From NCBI RefSeq assembly GCF_000026365.1, contig NC_012996.1, positions 124,001 to 188,000 on the forward strand: a stretch of DNA of 64,000 nucleotides. The letters run 5' to 3'. Shown here piece by piece: positions 18,245-31,137 of the stretch. Each line of letters opens with the position of its first letter. Within the stretch, counting starts at the first letter, position 1. The position numbers and the translations under genes were made by a program. Source of the DNA: Zygosaccharomyces rouxii (Eukaryota; Ascomycota; Saccharomycetes; Saccharomycetales; Saccharomycetaceae). The notes below the pieces were generated by a model. The model saw only the letters and a list, made by a program, of their open reading frames with translations, was not told the origin of the DNA and did not search any database.

Positions 18245-19924
18245 ATGGCTGCTGTACCTCAGGCTATGGAAATGCCCGATATGTCTAATGCCATTGTGGC
18301 CCAAGACGAAATGGGTAGACCATTTATCATCGTTAGAGACCAAGGTAATAAGAAGAGACAACACGGATTGGAAGCTAAGAAGTCTCACATCTTAGCTGCT
18401 AGATCAGTTTCATCTATCATAAAGTCCTCATTAGGTCCAAGAGGTTTAGATAAGATCTTGATTTCACCTGATGGTGAAATTACCATTACAAATGATGGTG
18501 CAACTATTCTTTCGCAGATGGAATTGGACAACGAAATTGCCAAACTTTTGGTTCAGTTGTCCAAGTCTCAAGACGATGAAATCGGTGATGGTACCACCGG
18601 TGTTGTGGTCTTGGCAAGTGCATTGTTAGATCAAGCGCTTGAACTTATTGAAAAAGGTATTCATCCTATAAAGATTGCTAATGGATTTGAAGAAGCTGCT
18701 AAATTGGCAGTACAAGAGTTAGAAGCTAAGTCGGATGACGTGATCAAAGAGCAAAAATTGTTCAAGGATTATCTTTTTGAAGCTGCCAAGACCTCGCTTG
18801 GCTCTAAAATCGTCTCTAAGGATTTGGATAGATTTGCTCAGATTGCAGTTAATGCGGTTACTAGTGTTATGGATGAAGACAGAAAGGATGTTGATTTCGA
18901 ATTAATTAAATTAGAGGGACGTGTTGGTGGATCACTAAAGGATTCTAAATTGATCAACGGTGTGATACTGGATAAAGATTTTTCTCATCCACAAATGCCT
19001 AAAGTTGTTTTACCAAGAGAAGGTGAAGACGGCGTTAAATTGGCGATCCTAACTTGTCCATTTGAACCACCAAAACCTAAGACCAAGCATAAACTAGATA
19101 TTTCATCCGTTGAAGAATACCAAAAATTACAAGATTACGAACAGCAGAAATTCAAAGAAATGATAGACCATGTGAAGAAGGCAGGTGCAGATGTTGTTAT
19201 TTGTCAATGGGGGTTCGACGATGAAGCTAATCATTTACTTTTACAGAACAACTTACCTGCAGTTAGATGGGTTGGTGGTCAAGAATTAGAACAAATCGCT
19301 ATTGCCACCCATGGTAGAATTGTCCCTAGATTCCAAGATCTATCAGCAGATAAATTAGGAACCTGTAGTAAGATCTACGAAATGGAATTTGGTACTACAA
19401 AGGATAGAATGCTTGTTGTGGAGAAATGCAAGGATGCGAAGACCGTTACTTGTTTCATCCGTGGGTCTAATAAAATGATTGTTGATGAAGCTAAGCGTGC
19501 TCTTCATGATGCCTTATGTGTGGTACGTAATTTGGTTAAAGACTCTCGTGTCGTTTACGGTGGTGGTGCTGCTGAGGTTTCCATGTCTCTATCTGTATCG
19601 GAGGAAGCTGATAAACAACGTGGAATTGACCAATATGCCTTCCGTGCATTTGCTCAAGCATTGGACACTGTGCCCATGGTTTTAGCTGAAAACTCAGGGT
19701 TGGATCCTATAGAAACTTTGACCACATTAAAGAGTAAGCAACTCAAAGAACAAACTTCAATAATTGGTGTGGACTGTTTAGGTAAAGGCACTAACGATAT
19801 GAGAGAATTGTTTGTTGTTGACCCTTTTATTGGTAAGAAGCAGCAAATTCTATTAGCATCTCAACTTTGCAGAATGATCCTAAAGATCGATAACGTCATC
19901 ATTAGCGGCAAAGACGAATATTAG
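18245..19924 (+). CDS. CCT5: Chaperonin TRiC/CCT subunit epsilon (Cct5)
   Basis: One of eight subunits of the cytosolic group II chaperonin that folds actin and tubulin. The protein has 559 residues (S. cerevisiae 562). Conserved ATPase elements are [12 protein letters not shown] (near 60), ITNDGATIL (near 85), and [15 protein letters not shown] (near 115). The late equatorial motif is [14 protein letters not shown] (near 440). Three tandem 15-base T-rich repeats follow the stop. It is orthologous to YJR064W. The neighbouring ARP3 belongs to the actin family, the clients of this complex, but the adjacency is probably only ancestral order. Confidence 0.98.
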   Translation: MAAVPQAMEMPDMSNAIVAQDEMGRPFIIVRDQGNKKRQHGLEAKKSHILAARSVSSIIKSSLGPRGLDKILISPDGEITITNDGATILSQMELDNEIAKLLVQLSKSQDDEIGDGTTGVVVLASALLDQALELIEKGIHPIKIANGFEEAAKLAVQELEAKSDDVIKEQKLFKDYLFEAAKTSLGSKIVSKDLDRFAQIAVNAVTSVMDEDRKDVDFELIKLEGRVGGSLKDSKLINGVILDKDFSHPQMPKVVLPREGEDGVKLAILTCPFEPPKPKTKHKLDISSVEEYQKLQDYEQQKFKEMIDHVKKAGADVVICQWGFDDEANHLLLQNNLPAVRWVGGQELEQIAIATHGRIVPRFQDLSADKLGTCSKIYEMEFGTTKDRMLVVEKCKDAKTVTCFIRGSNKMIVDEAKRALHDALCVVRNLVKDSRVVYGGGAAEVSMSLSVSEEADKQRGIDQYAFRAFAQALDTVPMVLAENSGLDPIETLTTLKSKQLKEQTSIIGVDCLGKGTNDMRELFVVDPFIGKKQQILLASQLCRMILKIDNVIISGKDEY

Positions 19925-19951
19925 TGTACATTAAAGTGATTCTAATTTCAT

Positions 19952-19996
19952 CATTTTTTTATTTTTCATTTTTTTATTTTTCATTTTTTTATTTTT
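19952..19996. repeat. Three perfect tandem copies of a 15-base T-rich unit
   Basis: The unit CATTTTTTTATTTTT occurs three times without mismatch in the 160-base convergent spacer between CCT5 and ARP3. On the plus strand it could act as a T-rich 3' end signal for CCT5, and in reverse as an A-rich efficiency element for ARP3. Confidence 0.95.
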
Positions 19997-20084
19997 CTAT
20001 ACACATAATTAAATGGTAGTGTAAAACTTAAAGATCCTATTTCTTCTATTGTTTGCCTTTTTTCTCGTGCATTTGTTCCCTCTT

Positions 20085-21470
20085 TCACACCATGTTGAAA
20101 AGACTAAAGTTTCTAACGATTTCAGGACCGTATTCTTCGTAATCTTTCTTAGTATGGCAGTAACCTTTGAATTCAGGAGTTTGTGCCAAAAGTGAACCAC
20201 CGAACCAAACTGCATTTCTTTGCTTTCTGTGTGAGATAACTTGAACGTCAACACCTGTTGATCTTGCACCACTTAGCCTTTCAGTTTCAGCAATTCTATT
20301 GTTAACAATTGATTTCAAGTCTCTTTGTAAACGACGACCAAAATCTTTAAACATTGTTGAACCACCGGATAGAACAATGTTGTTGTAAAGACCCTTACGA
20401 ACATCTATGGGGCAAGCTTGAATGGTTTGATCTAAAACTGTTGGCAATGGTGTCAAAAAATCAGAAGAGGCAATTTCTGGGTTGAAGAAAATTTCTGGTG
20501 CTAAGAATCTTTCATAACCAATGTCTACAACTTTTTGTCTTGTCTTATCTTGATTTTCTACCACATATTGAGCAAATTTCTCTGCATCCCTATCGAATTT
20601 GTTAAATTCTTTAACGATATCAGGACAGACGTAACAGTATTCTTGCTTAATACGTTCAGCCGTCCTTAATGAAGTATCAACTTCACCTCTTTCCCTTAAT
20701 AACGATTGAATAAATTGAGTAATATCTCTACCTGCAATGGGGATATTTTTCAATGCAGAGCCAATGACATAACCTTCAGCCACTGGGATAACATGTGTAA
20801 CACCATCACCAGAATCGATAACAGTACCAGTTAAGGATCTGTCAACTACTTTAGATGAAGTCCAAGATGCTGCTAATGCTAAAACAGCTTGAACTGCAAT
20901 GTAAAGACCAGCACAGTTGAAAGATTCGAAGAAAATTTCAGCTACTTGTTCCCTATTTTCAGGAGGATTTAAAGGTGGTTCAGTCAAAAGGAAAAAATGA
21001 TCCTCTGGTTCAGTTCTTAAATATTTGAAAATCGAATTTTCCCAAAACCTTTCCATATGATCCCAATTTTCCACTTGACCATGTCTAATTGGATAATTTA
21101 GAGAATAATTAGCACCCTGAGATGCCGTCAATGCCTCATTACCAATGTAAAAATCTAAATCTTCAGTACCTCTTTTACCTGAAAGATTGTTCGACATCAA
21201 AGATGCAGTGGTCAAATTACCAAAGTTTGTTGTAGATGTTGCATTGGTAAAATATGGATTACTAGCGGCTGAACTACCACCAGTACTACTGGCAGCTAGA
21301 CCAGCACCACCGGTAGAGGATGAAGATGCAGTATTCTTAGCATTTGATGATGCTGCGTTGGCAATAGCAGTAGGGAAAATCCATGATGGCGAATCATTAC
21401 CTGCAAACCCAAGCTTGGTCAAACCAGTACCATTGTCCATGACAACGGCAGGATTGTTTAGATATGACAT
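20085..21470 (-). CDS. ARP3: Actin-related protein Arp3
   Basis: Subunit of the Arp2/3 complex that nucleates branched actin for cortical patches and endocytosis. The protein has 461 residues (S. cerevisiae 449). It starts [24 protein letters not shown], the actin-fold phosphate-1 loop. A Ser/Ala/Thr-rich insert at about residues 38-85 is somewhat longer than in S. cerevisiae. [15 protein letters not shown] is the second phosphate loop and [19 protein letters not shown] the adenosine motif. The C-terminus is [12 protein letters not shown]. It is orthologous to YJR065C. Confidence 0.98.
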   Translation of the reverse strand: MSYLNNPAVVMDNGTGLTKLGFAGNDSPSWIFPTAIANAASSNAKNTASSSSTGGAGLAASSTGGSSAASNPYFTNATSTTNFGNLTTASLMSNNLSGKRGTEDLDFYIGNEALTASQGANYSLNYPIRHGQVENWDHMERFWENSIFKYLRTEPEDHFFLLTEPPLNPPENREQVAEIFFESFNCAGLYIAVQAVLALAASWTSSKVVDRSLTGTVIDSGDGVTHVIPVAEGYVIGSALKNIPIAGRDITQFIQSLLRERGEVDTSLRTAERIKQEYCYVCPDIVKEFNKFDRDAEKFAQYVVENQDKTRQKVVDIGYERFLAPEIFFNPEIASSDFLTPLPTVLDQTIQACPIDVRKGLYNNIVLSGGSTMFKDFGRRLQRDLKSIVNNRIAETERLSGARSTGVDVQVISHRKQRNAVWFGGSLLAQTPEFKGYCHTKKDYEEYGPEIVRNFSLFNMV

Positions 21471-22014
21471 CTTGCAAAATAAAGGAGCACAACAATTGAA
21501 GAAAAGCAGAAAGGGAAGGAGTCAATCTTGTTAAAATCCCACTTAGACACAACAGAAGGGATCCAAATAATCGAGAAACAGATCAATTGATCCTTTGTAA
21601 ACCGATCTTAATATTGGTTTATGTAGCTTTCGAGTGTACAAGAGATTTTTCAATTTGAAAAGGGGCGAACTTAATGATTCTTGAGCGGTGAGGAACACGT
21701 TTAAACCATGCAAATATATGCATAACACACTCTATACCACTTGACACTACTATCGTTGAATAGAGCTCGAAGAGTAGAATCGATACATACCAATTTTATA
21801 TACTAAATAATCCAGTTTGGCTGCCAAATATCGGTAAATGCGTTAAAACAGGGGTATTACCCGCACGGAACTTTAATAAATAATGGGTAAAATATAAAAA
21901 ACTGGGAAGTAGTATAAAGATTATAGATAGACATACATAATAAACTCAAAGGTCAATTGGCTAAGAGACAGCAAGATAGAAACTTATCAACGGTTTAAAA
22001 CGAGTTGAATTGGA
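21471..22014. other. Divergent intergenic region ARP3/TOR
   Basis: A 544-base promoter region shared by ARP3 and the TOR gene. It contains a Reb1 core at 21857-21863 and AT-rich tracts. A 61-codon frame at 21543-21728 has no recognisable features. I see no further gene. Confidence 0.6.
21857..21863 (+). promoter_or_regulatory. Reb1 site (TTACCCG) in the ARP3/TOR promoter
   Basis: Exact Reb1 core 152 bases upstream of the TOR start, in a divergent promoter. Motif match only. Confidence 0.6.
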
Positions 22015-25000
22015 ATGCTTTCGCTTAGAAGAAAAGCAGGAGGCCACCATCACACGAGAAAGAAGCTTACATCGAGCTCTCGATCCGCAGATGACATATC
22101 TACCACTTCGGCGCATGATGGGGGTGGTATAGTGACAGCGGACGGTACTAGGGTGACCAATGGTAGCGGAAGTGATGTGAAGAACTATGTTGATAATGAG
22201 GCATCGATTGCGATTGTTGATAGCAATTTTTCCACGTTTAACCTAATCTTTGACAAATTGAGAAGTCCCATACCACAGGAAAGAATAGCGGCATCATACG
22301 AATTAAAGACATCTTTAATATCTCTCGTAAGAGAAGTTTCTGTGGAACAATTTCAAAGGTTTAGTAACAAGATTAATAACAAGATTTTTGAATTGATACA
22401 CGGTTCAGATCCCGATGAGAAGATTGGTGGGATATTAGCAGTTGATACGTTAATAGGATTTTACGCGCATACGGAGGAATTACCCAATCAAACTTCTAGA
22501 TTGGCTAACTATTTAAGGGTTCTTATCCCATCCAATGATATCGAAGTAATGAGATTGGCTGCCAATACGTTGGGGAAATTAGCAGTACCGGGCGGTACTT
22601 TAACTTCAGACTTTGTAGAATTTGAAGTCAAGACTTGCATTGAATGGTTAACTACATCACCAGAAAATTCGTCTTCAAGTTCAAAGCAGGAATATAGAAA
22701 GCATGCATCTTTACTTATAATCACAGCATTGGCTAATAATTCGCCGTATCTACTTTATCCCTATGTGAATTCAGTATTAGATAACATCTGGAGAGCTCTA
22801 AGGGACACCAAATTAGTCATTGGGATGGATGCCGCCGTAACTTTGGGTAAATGCCTTTCGATTATCCAAGATAGAGATGCACCTTTAACCAAACAGTGGG
22901 TACAAAGACTTTTCAAAGGTTGTGTTTATGGTTTAACTCTGAATACAAATGAATCCATCCATGCTACTTTACTTGTTTACAGAGAGTTACTCACTTTGAA
23001 AGGATTTTACCTGGATGGCAAGTACGACGAAATATACCAATCCACAATGACCTATAAAGATCACAAATACGATGTCATTCGTAAAGAAGTTTATGCCATT
23101 TTACCATTGCTGGCGTCATTTGATCCTCAATTATTTGCTAATAAATATTTGGATCAAACTATGGTTCACTATTTGACCATTTTAAACAATATGAGTACCA
23201 GTGCAGCTAATCACAGCGATAAATCCGCCATCTTGGTTTCTATTGGTGACATTGCATACGAAGTAGGCTCAAATATTATGCCTTATATGGATCCAATACT
23301 GGATAACATTAGAGATGGTTTACAGACTAAATTCAAAAACAGGAAAAAATTTGAAAAAGAATTGTTCTATTGTATCGGCAAGCTAGCATGTGCAGTGGGG
23401 GCAGCGCTGTCTAAACATCTAAACAGGGGTCTGCTTTCTTTAATGCTTCTATGCCCATTATCTGACTACATGCAGGAAACTTTACTCATAATTAATGAAA
23501 AGATACCCGCTCTAGAACCCACTATAAATTCCAGCTTACTCGATTTACTCTGTACTTCACTATCAGGCGATAAGTTCAAGCAACCAGGATCACCTATGTC
23601 ACTCAAATCTTTATCAATCGAAAGGGCACGTCAATGGAGAAATCAAAGCATATTACGCAAGACGGGTGAAGTAAATGACGACACCAATGATGCACAAATT
23701 TTGACACAGGCACTAAGAATGCTTCATACAATTAACCACAAGTCTTCCTTAACGGAATTTGTCAGATTGGTGGTAATACTTTACATTGAACATGAAAACC
23801 CCCATGTAAGAAAGTTGGCGGCATTAACTTCATGTGATTTGTTTGTTAAGGATAACATCTGCAAACAAACATCTTTACATGCATTAAATTCTGTCTCAGA
23901 AGTGCTAAGCAAACTGTTAACAGTAGCTATCACAGATCCAATAGCAGACATAAGGTTTGAAATCTTACAACATTTAGATTCTAGCTTTGATCCGCAATTA
24001 GCACAGCCAGACAACATGAGGCTTCTATTCATGGCTTTAAATGATGAAATTTTTGCAATTGAAATGGAGGCTATCCGAATAATAGGTAGACTCACGACAG
24101 TGAACCCAGCATACGTGGTTCCATCACTGAGGAAAACATTATTAGAGCTACTGACAGAATTGAGGTACTCCAACATGCCGCGGAAAAAAGAAGAAAGTGC
24201 AACTTTACTTTGTGCACTCATCAGCTCTAGTAGAGAGGTAACCAAGCCATACATTGAGCCGATTTTGGACGTTTTGTTACCCAAATCCAAGGACGGCTCT
24301 TCGGCTGTAGCTTCTACTGCTCTCAAAGCTGTTGGTGAACTTTCAGTTGTAGGTGGTGAAGATATGAAGCAGTATTTGAGTGAGTTAATGCCTCTAATTA
24401 TAAATACTTTCCAAGATCAATCTAATTCATTCAAAAGGGATGCAGCCCTTAAGACCTTAGGTCAATTGTCTGCATCTTCTGGTTACGTCATTGATCCACT
24501 ATTAGACTATCCAGAACTGTTAGGTGTTTTAATCAACATCTTGAAATCAGAGAGTGCTCAAAATATAAGAAGGGAAACCGTACGGCTAATAGGTATATTA
24601 GGTGCTCTTGATCCATACAAGCATAGAGAAGTGGAAGTTACCTCAAATGCAAAGATTTCTGTTGAACAGAATGCACCATCTATCGATATCGCCCTGTTGA
24701 TGCAAGGTATGTCACCATCTAATGAGGAGTACTACCCAACTGTTGTAATTAACACACTGATGAAGATACTACGTGATTCATCTTTATCATCCCATCACAC
24801 TGCCGTTATCCAGGCAATCATGCATATTTTCCAAACCCTTGGTCTTCGTTGCGTCCAATTTTTGGGTCAAATTATACCAGGTATCATAACAGTCATGCAT
24901 TCTTGTCCTCCTTCATTGCTCGAATTTTATTTCCAACAGCTGGGCCTTCTAGTGTCCATCGTCAAACAACACATCAGGACTCACGTTGATGAAATGTACG

Positions 25001-28000
25001 AAGTGATTGAGGAATTTTTCCCCATAACCAAATTGCAAATTACTATCATATCAGTCATCGAATCTATTTCTAAAGCATTGGAAGGTGAATTCAAAAGATT
25101 TGTCCCCAATACTTTGACCTTTTTCTTGAATGTTTTGGAAAATGATAAATCGAATAAAAAGGCGGTGTCTATTAGGATTTTGAAGTCTCTGGTCGTATTT
25201 GATAGTAATCTAGAGGACTATGCACATCTGATCATTCCAACAGTCGTCAGAATGGCAGAATATTCTCCCGGTACTTTGAGAATGATGGCGGTTGTTACCT
25301 TAGGGAAATTAGCCAAAAGCATTAACCTTTCTCAAATGTCATCTCGTATTGTGCAAGCGCTGGTACGCGTCCTGAATACGGAAGATAGAGAACTTGTCAG
25401 AGCTACCATGAACACTTTGAGTTTGCTTCTTCTTCAGCTAGGTGCTGATTTCACAGTGTTCATACCTATAATTAACAAGACATTAGTGAAAAACCACATT
25501 CAACATTCAATTTACGATCAGCTGGTTAACAAACTATTAAATAATGAAGGTTTGCCAACGAACATTTTATCTGATAGAGAATTTGATAACAATAAGAGAG
25601 AACCGACTGAAGCTGAATCTGCCGCGAAGAAACTACCTGTTAATCAATTGGTCTTGAAGAATACTTGGGATTGCAGTCAGCAGAGGACGAAAGAAGATTG
25701 GCAAGAATGGATTAGAAGACTATCCATCCAACTTTTGAAGGAATCACCTTCACATGCATTAAGAGCATGTTCTGGTCTAGCAGGAATTTACTACCCATTA
25801 GCCAGAGAATTGTTTAACGCGTCATTCGCTAGCTGCTGGACTGAGCTATATACACAATACCAAGAGGATTTGATTCAGTCACTTTGCTCAGCTCTTTCTT
25901 CGCCTCAAAACCCCCCAGAAATCCATCAGACTCTTCTGAACTTGGTGGAATTCATGGAGCATGATGATAAACCACTACCTATTCCCATTCAAACCTTAGG
26001 TAAATACGCTCAACGATGTCACGCATATGCTAAGGCATTACATTACAAAGAAGTTGAATTTATCCAGGAACCTTCCACTTCCACTATTGAGTCATTAATA
26101 AGCATCAATAATCAGCTTCACCAAACAGATGCAGCTATCGGTATACTAAAGCATGCACAGAGACACCATGATCTGCAACTAAAAGAAACTTGGTATGAAA
26201 AACTACAGAGGTGGGAAGATGCTCTGACTGCGTATAATCAAAGGGAGAATGCTGGTGAGGATTCGCTGGAAGTCACCATGGGTAAAATGAGATCCCTACA
26301 TGCTCTTGGTGAGTGGGAACAATTGGCCGACCTATCATCTGAAAAATGGTCCATCTCTAAGCCTGACGTTCGTAATGTTATGGCACCATTAGCTGCTGGT
26401 GCAGCATGGGGTCTAGGACAGTGGGATAAAATCGAACAGTACATCAGTGTTATGAAACCACAGTCTCCAAATAAAGAATTTTTTGATGCTGTATTGAGTT
26501 TGCATAAGAATAATTTTGATGAAGCTGAAAAGCATATCTTTAATGCCCGTGATCTGTTGGTTACCGAGATATCTGCCTTGATCAATGAAAGTTACAATAG
26601 AGCGTACAGCGTTGTCGTGAGATCCCAAATAATTGCAGAATTGGAGGAGATTATCAAATATAAGCAGTTACCTCTAAATTCGGAGAAACGTATTATGATC
26701 AGGAACACTTGGAATAAAAGGCTATTAGGTTGCCAGAAAAATGTGGATGTATGGCAAAGAGTGCTAAGGGTACGTTCCTTGGTGGTTAAACCAAAACAAG
26801 ACATGCAAGTGTGGATCAAATTTGCCAACTTGTGTAGAAAATCAGGAAGAATGGGTTTGGCTCAAAAGGCACTAAACTCTCTTCTAGAAGAAGGTGGAGA
26901 TCCTGAGCATCCTAATACAGCTAGAGCTCCTCCACCTGTTGTGTATGCACAACTGAAATACTTGTGGGCTACAGGTTCGCAGAAGGAGGCACTTCGTCAT
27001 TTGATTGGCTTCACATCAAGAATGGCTCATGATCTGGGTCTTGACCCCAGCAACATGATCGCTCAAAGTGTCCCACAAAATAGCATCATTGCTCCTCATC
27101 ATGTAGAGGATTACACTAAACTCTTGGCACGCTGTTTCCTGAAACAAGGTGAATGGAGGATTTCACTACAATCAAACTGGAGAATGGAAAATCCTGATGC
27201 TATCCTTGGTTCTTACCTTTTGGCCACTCATTTCGATGACAATTGGTATAAAGCATGGCACAATTGGGCTTTAGCTAACTTTGAAGTGATTTCGATGATA
27301 ACTTCAGGCTCGAAGGATAAATCAATAAATGGTCTTCGTCCATCGACAAACGGTGTTTATAAAATTGAAAATGGCATGATGGGATCCGATACGTTTACTC
27401 CAGAGGGGAACAGTTACCCAATAGAATTGATACAGAGACATGTTGTTCCAGCAATCAAGGGATTTTTCCATTCGATCTCTCTATCTGAAGCTAGTTCTCT
27501 CCAGGATACTTTGAGACTTTTGACTCTATGGTTCACCTTTGGTGGTATTCCAGAGGCCGCCCAGGCTATGCATGAAGGGTTCAGCATGATCAAAATTGGA
27601 TATTGGTTAGAGGTTTTACCTCAATTGATTGCACGTATCCATCAACCAGACAAAGTGGTTAGTAGATCCTTGTTATCACTTCTTTCAGATTTCGGTAAAG
27701 CGCATCCTCAAGCGTTGGTTTATCCATTGACAGTCGCAATTAAATCAGAATCTGTTTCTAGACAGAAAGCAGCTCTATCCATCATAGAGAAAATGAGAAT
27801 GCACAGTCCAGTTCTGGTTGATCAAGCTGAACTAGTTAGTCATGAATTGATCCGCGTGGCAGTATTGTGGCATGAGTTATGGTATGAAGGTTTAGAAGAC
27901 GCCAGTAGACAGTTCTTCGGTGAACACAACACAGAAAAGATGTTTGCGACTTTGGAACCTTTGCATGAGATGTTGAAACGTGGCCCTGAGACCTTGAGAG

Positions 28001-29403
28001 AAATTTCATTCCAGAATTTATTTGGTAGAGATCTTAACGACGCTTATGAGTGGGTCTTAAATTTCAAACGTAAAAAGGATGTGAGTAATTTGAATCAAGC
28101 GTGGGACATATACTACAATGTCTTTAGAAGAATCAGCAGACAGCTACCACAGTTACAAACGTTGGAACTTCAACATGTTTCACCTAAGTTATTAATGGCT
28201 CGCGATTTGGAGCTAGCTGTGCCTGGTACCTATGCCGCAGGTAAAAAGATTATCAGGATTTCAAGATTTGAACCCGTATTCTCAGTTATATCTTCGAAGC
28301 AAAGGCCTCGTAAATTTTCTATCAAAGGCAGCGATGGTAAGGATTACCAGTACGTTTTGAAAGGTCACGAAGATATTAGACAAGATAGTTTGGTCATGCA
28401 ATTATTTGGATTAGTGAATACATTGTTACAAAATGATTCTGAATGTTTCCAAAGACATTTAGATATCCAACAGTACCCTGCTATTCCACTTTCACCTAAA
28501 TCTGGTCTTCTCGGTTGGGTTCCTAACAGTGATACTTTCCACGTTCTTATCCGTGAACATCGTGAAGCTAAAAAGATACCTCTCAACATTGAGCACTGGG
28601 TTATGCTGCAAATGGCTCCTGATTATGATAACTTAACTTTACTACAAAAGGTGGAAGTATTTACCTATGCACTTGACAATACGAGAGGTCAGGATCTTTA
28701 CAAAGTCCTATGGTTAAAGAGTAGATCCTCCGAATCCTGGCTAGAACGTAGAACAACATACACGAGGTCTTTAGCCGTAATGTCAATGGTCGGTTACATA
28801 TTAGGTCTTGGTGATCGTCATCCAAGCAATTTGATGTTGGACAGGAATACAGGTAAAGTTATCCACATCGATTTTGGTGATTGTTTCGAAGCCGCCATTC
28901 TAAGAGAGAAATTCCCTGAAAAAGTTCCATTCAGACTGACAAGAATGCTGACCTATGCTATGGAAGTTAGTGGAATTGAAGGTAGTTTCCGTATTACTTG
29001 TGAAAACGTGATGCGTGTCTTGAGAGCTAATAACGAATCTTTGATGGCTATCTTGGAAGCTTTTGCATTCGATCCTTTGATTCATTGGGGGTTCGATCTA
29101 CCAACACAGACTATTATGGAACGGACTGATATCCAAATGCCTCTAACAAACACAAGTGAACTGTTGAGGAAAGATGTAATTACTGTGGAGGAAGCAGCCA
29201 AGATGGAGATAGAACAGAAAAATGAAATCAGAAACGCAAGAGCCATGCTAGTTCTGAGACGTATTACCGATAAACTAACTGGTAACGATTTCCGTAGGTT
29301 CCAAGAGTTGAACGTTCCTGAGCAGGTGGATAAACTAATTCAACAAGCAACCTCTGTAGAAAACCTTTGCCAGCATTACATCGGATGGTGTCCATTCTGG
29401 TGA
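22015..29403 (+). CDS. TOR1: Target of rapamycin kinase Tor (single pre-duplication copy)
   Basis: Phosphatidylinositol-kinase-related Ser/Thr kinase controlling growth. It is the catalytic subunit of TORC1 and TORC2. The protein has 2462 residues (S. cerevisiae Tor1 2470, Tor2 2474). The order is a low-complexity N-terminus, HEAT repeats to about 1200, a FAT domain to about 1830, and an FRB domain near 1950-2045 ([21 protein letters not shown], rapamycin-contact Ser at 1964). The kinase domain has Lys2116 in [12 protein letters not shown], Asp2267 in [13 protein letters not shown] and Asp2286 in HIDFGDCFE. The FATC ends at [11 protein letters not shown]. Position matches YJR066W (TOR1) and, beside EAP1, YKL203C (TOR2). 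In an unduplicated genome one protein presumably serves both complexes (inference). Confidence 0.98.
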   Translation: MLSLRRKAGGHHHTRKKLTSSSRSADDISTTSAHDGGGIVTADGTRVTNGSGSDVKNYVDNEASIAIVDSNFSTFNLIFDKLRSPIPQERIAASYELKTSLISLVREVSVEQFQRFSNKINNKIFELIHGSDPDEKIGGILAVDTLIGFYAHTEELPNQTSRLANYLRVLIPSNDIEVMRLAANTLGKLAVPGGTLTSDFVEFEVKTCIEWLTTSPENSSSSSKQEYRKHASLLIITALANNSPYLLYPYVNSVLDNIWRALRDTKLVIGMDAAVTLGKCLSIIQDRDAPLTKQWVQRLFKGCVYGLTLNTNESIHATLLVYRELLTLKGFYLDGKYDEIYQSTMTYKDHKYDVIRKEVYAILPLLASFDPQLFANKYLDQTMVHYLTILNNMSTSAANHSDKSAILVSIGDIAYEVGSNIMPYMDPILDNIRDGLQTKFKNRKKFEKELFYCIGKLACAVGAALSKHLNRGLLSLMLLCPLSDYMQETLLIINEKIPALEPTINSSLLDLLCTSLSGDKFKQPGSPMSLKSLSIERARQWRNQSILRKTGEVNDDTNDAQILTQALRMLHTINHKSSLTEFVRLVVILYIEHENPHVRKLAALTSCDLFVKDNICKQTSLHALNSVSEVLSKLLTVAITDPIADIRFEILQHLDSSFDPQLAQPDNMRLLFMALNDEIFAIEMEAIRIIGRLTTVNPAYVVPSLRKTLLELLTELRYSNMPRKKEESATLLCALISSSREVTKPYIEPILDVLLPKSKDGSSAVASTALKAVGELSVVGGEDMKQYLSELMPLIINTFQDQSNSFKRDAALKTLGQLSASSGYVIDPLLDYPELLGVLINILKSESAQNIRRETVRLIGILGALDPYKHREVEVTSNAKISVEQNAPSIDIALLMQGMSPSNEEYYPTVVINTLMKILRDSSLSSHHTAVIQAIMHIFQTLGLRCVQFLGQIIPGIITVMHSCPPSLLEFYFQQLGLLVSIVKQHIRTHVDEMYEVIEEFFPITKLQITIISVIESISKALEGEFKRFVPNTLTFFLNVLENDKSNKKAVSIRILKSLVVFDSNLEDYAHLIIPTVVRMAEYSPGTLRMMAVVTLGKLAKSINLSQMSSRIVQALVRVLNTEDRELVRATMNTLSLLLLQLGADFTVFIPIINKTLVKNHIQHSIYDQLVNKLLNNEGLPTNILSDREFDNNKREPTEAESAAKKLPVNQLVLKNTWDCSQQRTKEDWQEWIRRLSIQLLKESPSHALRACSGLAGIYYPLARELFNASFASCWTELYTQYQEDLIQSLCSALSSPQNPPEIHQTLLNLVEFMEHDDKPLPIPIQTLGKYAQRCHAYAKALHYKEVEFIQEPSTSTIESLISINNQLHQTDAAIGILKHAQRHHDLQLKETWYEKLQRWEDALTAYNQRENAGEDSLEVTMGKMRSLHALGEWEQLADLSSEKWSISKPDVRNVMAPLAAGAAWGLGQWDKIEQYISVMKPQSPNKEFFDAVLSLHKNNFDEAEKHIFNARDLLVTEISALINESYNRAYSVVVRSQIIAELEEIIKYKQLPLNSEKRIMIRNTWNKRLLGCQKNVDVWQRVLRVRSLVVKPKQDMQVWIKFANLCRKSGRMGLAQKALNSLLEEGGDPEHPNTARAPPPVVYAQLKYLWATGSQKEALRHLIGFTSRMAHDLGLDPSNMIAQSVPQNSIIAPHHVEDYTKLLARCFLKQGEWRISLQSNWRMENPDAILGSYLLATHFDDNWYKAWHNWALANFEVISMITSGSKDKSINGLRPSTNGVYKIENGMMGSDTFTPEGNSYPIELIQRHVVPAIKGFFHSISLSEASSLQDTLRLLTLWFTFGGIPEAAQAMHEGFSMIKIGYWLEVLPQLIARIHQPDKVVSRSLLSLLSDFGKAHPQALVYPLTVAIKSESVSRQKAALSIIEKMRMHSPVLVDQAELVSHELIRVAVLWHELWYEGLEDASRQFFGEHNTEKMFATLEPLHEMLKRGPETLREISFQNLFGRDLNDAYEWVLNFKRKKDVSNLNQAWDIYYNVFRRISRQLPQLQTLELQHVSPKLLMARDLELAVPGTYAAGKKIIRISRFEPVFSVISSKQRPRKFSIKGSDGKDYQYVLKGHEDIRQDSLVMQLFGLVNTLLQNDSECFQRHLDIQQYPAIPLSPKSGLLGWVPNSDTFHVLIREHREAKKIPLNIEHWVMLQMAPDYDNLTLLQKVEVFTYALDNTRGQDLYKVLWLKSRSSESWLERRTTYTRSLAVMSMVGYILGLGDRHPSNLMLDRNTGKVIHIDFGDCFEAAILREKFPEKVPFRLTRMLTYAMEVSGIEGSFRITCENVMRVLRANNESLMAILEAFAFDPLIHWGFDLPTQTIMERTDIQMPLTNTSELLRKDVITVEEAAKMEIEQKNEIRNARAMLVLRRITDKLTGNDFRRFQELNVPEQVDKLIQQATSVENLCQHYIGWCPFW

Positions 29404-29429
29404 ATAAACTTTTACTTTTACTATGATTA

Positions 29430-29876
29430 TTAATTACCTATCGTTGAACTAATACTTGCTGCGTATTTATTGCAATGTACTTTTACAATACGTCTCCATT
29501 TAGATATTACCTGATGTTCCCCCATTAAGTTTAAATCGCTATCAAACATCGACTTGATGAGTACTCTGTCAATCTTAAGTTCCTTTTGTGCCAATTGGAA
29601 ATCTCCGTGTAATTCTTCATCATCTTTCCCATACTTAAAATCAAGAAATTGTAATATTCCAATCAATCTTCCAACTTCCATACCAAGTCGACTTCCTAAT
29701 GGGAATGCCGTGTCAAATCCTTCTTGTAATTTAGCTTCTTTAGATCCACTGATCCCATCAACGTATCCTCTTTTGAAATGGATGTCTCGTAGCTTCTTGA
29801 AATCCGGTGATTCTTGTACAACGCTGCCATCATCATCAGAGTCTGATCCCCAAACGTCATCTAGTGAGTTGGACAT
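29430..29876 (-). CDS. YAE1: Yae1, Fe-S adaptor for Rli1/ABCE1 maturation
   Basis: With Lto1 it recruits the cytosolic iron-sulphur targeting complex to apo-Rli1, needed for ribosome recycling and biogenesis. The protein has 148 residues (S. cerevisiae 141). The deca-GX3 signature is visible as GYVDGISGSKEAKLQEGFDT followed by LGSRLGMEVGRLIG. The acidic N-terminus has DDVWGSDSDDDG. It is convergent with TOR, with 26 bases between stops, and divergent from RFC2. A PAC box in its promoter fits ribosome-biogenesis regulation. It is orthologous to YJR067C. Confidence 0.93.
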   Translation of the reverse strand: MSNSLDDVWGSDSDDDGSVVQESPDFKKLRDIHFKRGYVDGISGSKEAKLQEGFDTAFPLGSRLGMEVGRLIGILQFLDFKYGKDDEELHGDFQLAQKELKIDRVLIKSMFDSDLNLMGEHQVISKWRRIVKVHCNKYAASISSTIGN

Positions 29877-29928
29877 TATTTAGCTGAAGCAATCAAAATT
29901 GAGGCTCTAGATAGTTTATCTCATCATA

Positions 29929-29938
29929 AGCTCATCGC
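29929..29938 (-). promoter_or_regulatory. PAC box (GCGATGAGCT) upstream of YAE1
   Basis: On the minus strand this reads GCGATGAGCT, an exact PAC consensus, 53 bases upstream of the YAE1 ATG in the YAE1/RFC2 divergent promoter. A second GATGAGAT-type match lies a few bases closer to YAE1. Confidence 0.75.
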
Positions 29939-30078
29939 TCCAAGGTCAACCGATTTTTTTTTTCTCTTTTATAATTACCATACACTATGTTAAAAAAAAG
30001 ATATTCTTAGAATGAAAATATACTTAGTTATTGATCAATTGTTAAGCTGTAAGAGATCATAGGAGATCCTGATTGATA

Positions 30079-31137
30079 ATGTTCGAAGGTTTTGGTGCTA
30101 ATAAAAGGCGAAAGGTCAATATCGAGGAGGAACCAGAGCATACAAAGCCATGGGTCGAGAAATATAGACCTAAAAAGTTAGACGATGTGTCAGCTCAAGA
30201 TCATACGATTTCAGTTCTGAAGAAAACCTTGACGTCTGCTAATTTACCACATATGCTATTTTATGGTCCTCCAGGTACTGGTAAGACATCTACCATCTTT
30301 GCATTGACTAGAGAATTATATGGACCCGAATTATCCAAGACTAGAGTTTTAGAACTGAATGCATCTGATGAACGTGGTATTGCCATTGTAAGAGAGAAAG
30401 TTAAGAATTTTGCAAGGTTAACTGTTTCAAAACCATCAAAGGAAGCCTTGGAAAAATATCCATGCCCACCTTATAAGATTATCATATTGGATGAAGCTGA
30501 TTCAATGACTGCAGACGCACAAAGTGCGCTTCGTAGAACGATGGAAAATCATTCTAATGTTACCAGATTTTGTTTAATTTGCAACTACGTGACAAGGATA
30601 ATTGACCCACTGGCATCGAGATGCTCTAAATTTAGATTTAAATCGTTGGATGAATCTAATGCAATAGGACGTTTAAAAGAGATTTCTCAATTGGAAAATG
30701 TACCACACGAAGAGGGCGCTTTACAGAGAATATTAGAGATTTCCAATGGTGATATGAGAAGGGCAATTACGCTTTTACAATCTGCAGCCAAACGTCTTGG
30801 TTTTGGAGAATTGGATAAAATAACTTCACAAGAGGTGGAGGAATTAGCCGGCCTTGTCCCCACGCATATTCTTCAAGAAATGCTCAATAAGGTCTCTCAA
30901 GGTAATGTTAACGAGATTATCGAATATGTGAATGAATTTGTGAAAAACGGTTGGTCAGCGGTTTCAGTGGTAAATCAACTTCATGACTATTACATTACTA
31001 GTAACGACTATGGAACTGACTTTAAGAATAAAATTTCATTATTGCTATTTGACGCCGATGCTAAACTCGCCAATGGTACCAATGAACATCTGCAACTTCT
31101 CAACCTTCTAGTGCAGATTTCACAAGTGCCCACTTGA
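30079..31137 (+). CDS. RFC2: Replication factor C subunit 2
   Basis: AAA+ subunit of the RFC clamp loader and of the Rad24, Ctf18 and Elg1 variants. It loads PCNA or the 9-1-1 clamp. From ATG 30079 it has 352 residues (S. cerevisiae 353). The in-frame TTG two codons earlier is not used. Walker A is FYGPPGTGKT (residues 61-70). Walker B is IIILDEADSMT. The RFC-specific SRC box is LASRCSKFRF. Sensor-2 is NGDMRRAITLLQ. It is orthologous to YJR068W. Confidence 0.98.
   Translation: MFEGFGANKRRKVNIEEEPEHTKPWVEKYRPKKLDDVSAQDHTISVLKKTLTSANLPHMLFYGPPGTGKTSTIFALTRELYGPELSKTRVLELNASDERGIAIVREKVKNFARLTVSKPSKEALEKYPCPPYKIIILDEADSMTADAQSALRRTMENHSNVTRFCLICNYVTRIIDPLASRCSKFRFKSLDESNAIGRLKEISQLENVPHEEGALQRILEISNGDMRRAITLLQSAAKRLGFGELDKITSQEVEELAGLVPTHILQEMLNKVSQGNVNEIIEYVNEFVKNGWSAVSVVNQLHDYYITSNDYGTDFKNKISLLLFDADAKLANGTNEHLQLLNLLVQISQVPT

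Noticed and set aside
23781..24326. 181-codon frame antisense to TOR
   Set aside because: It lies fully inside the conserved TOR coding sequence and shows no domain. It is best explained as a shadow of the real frame.
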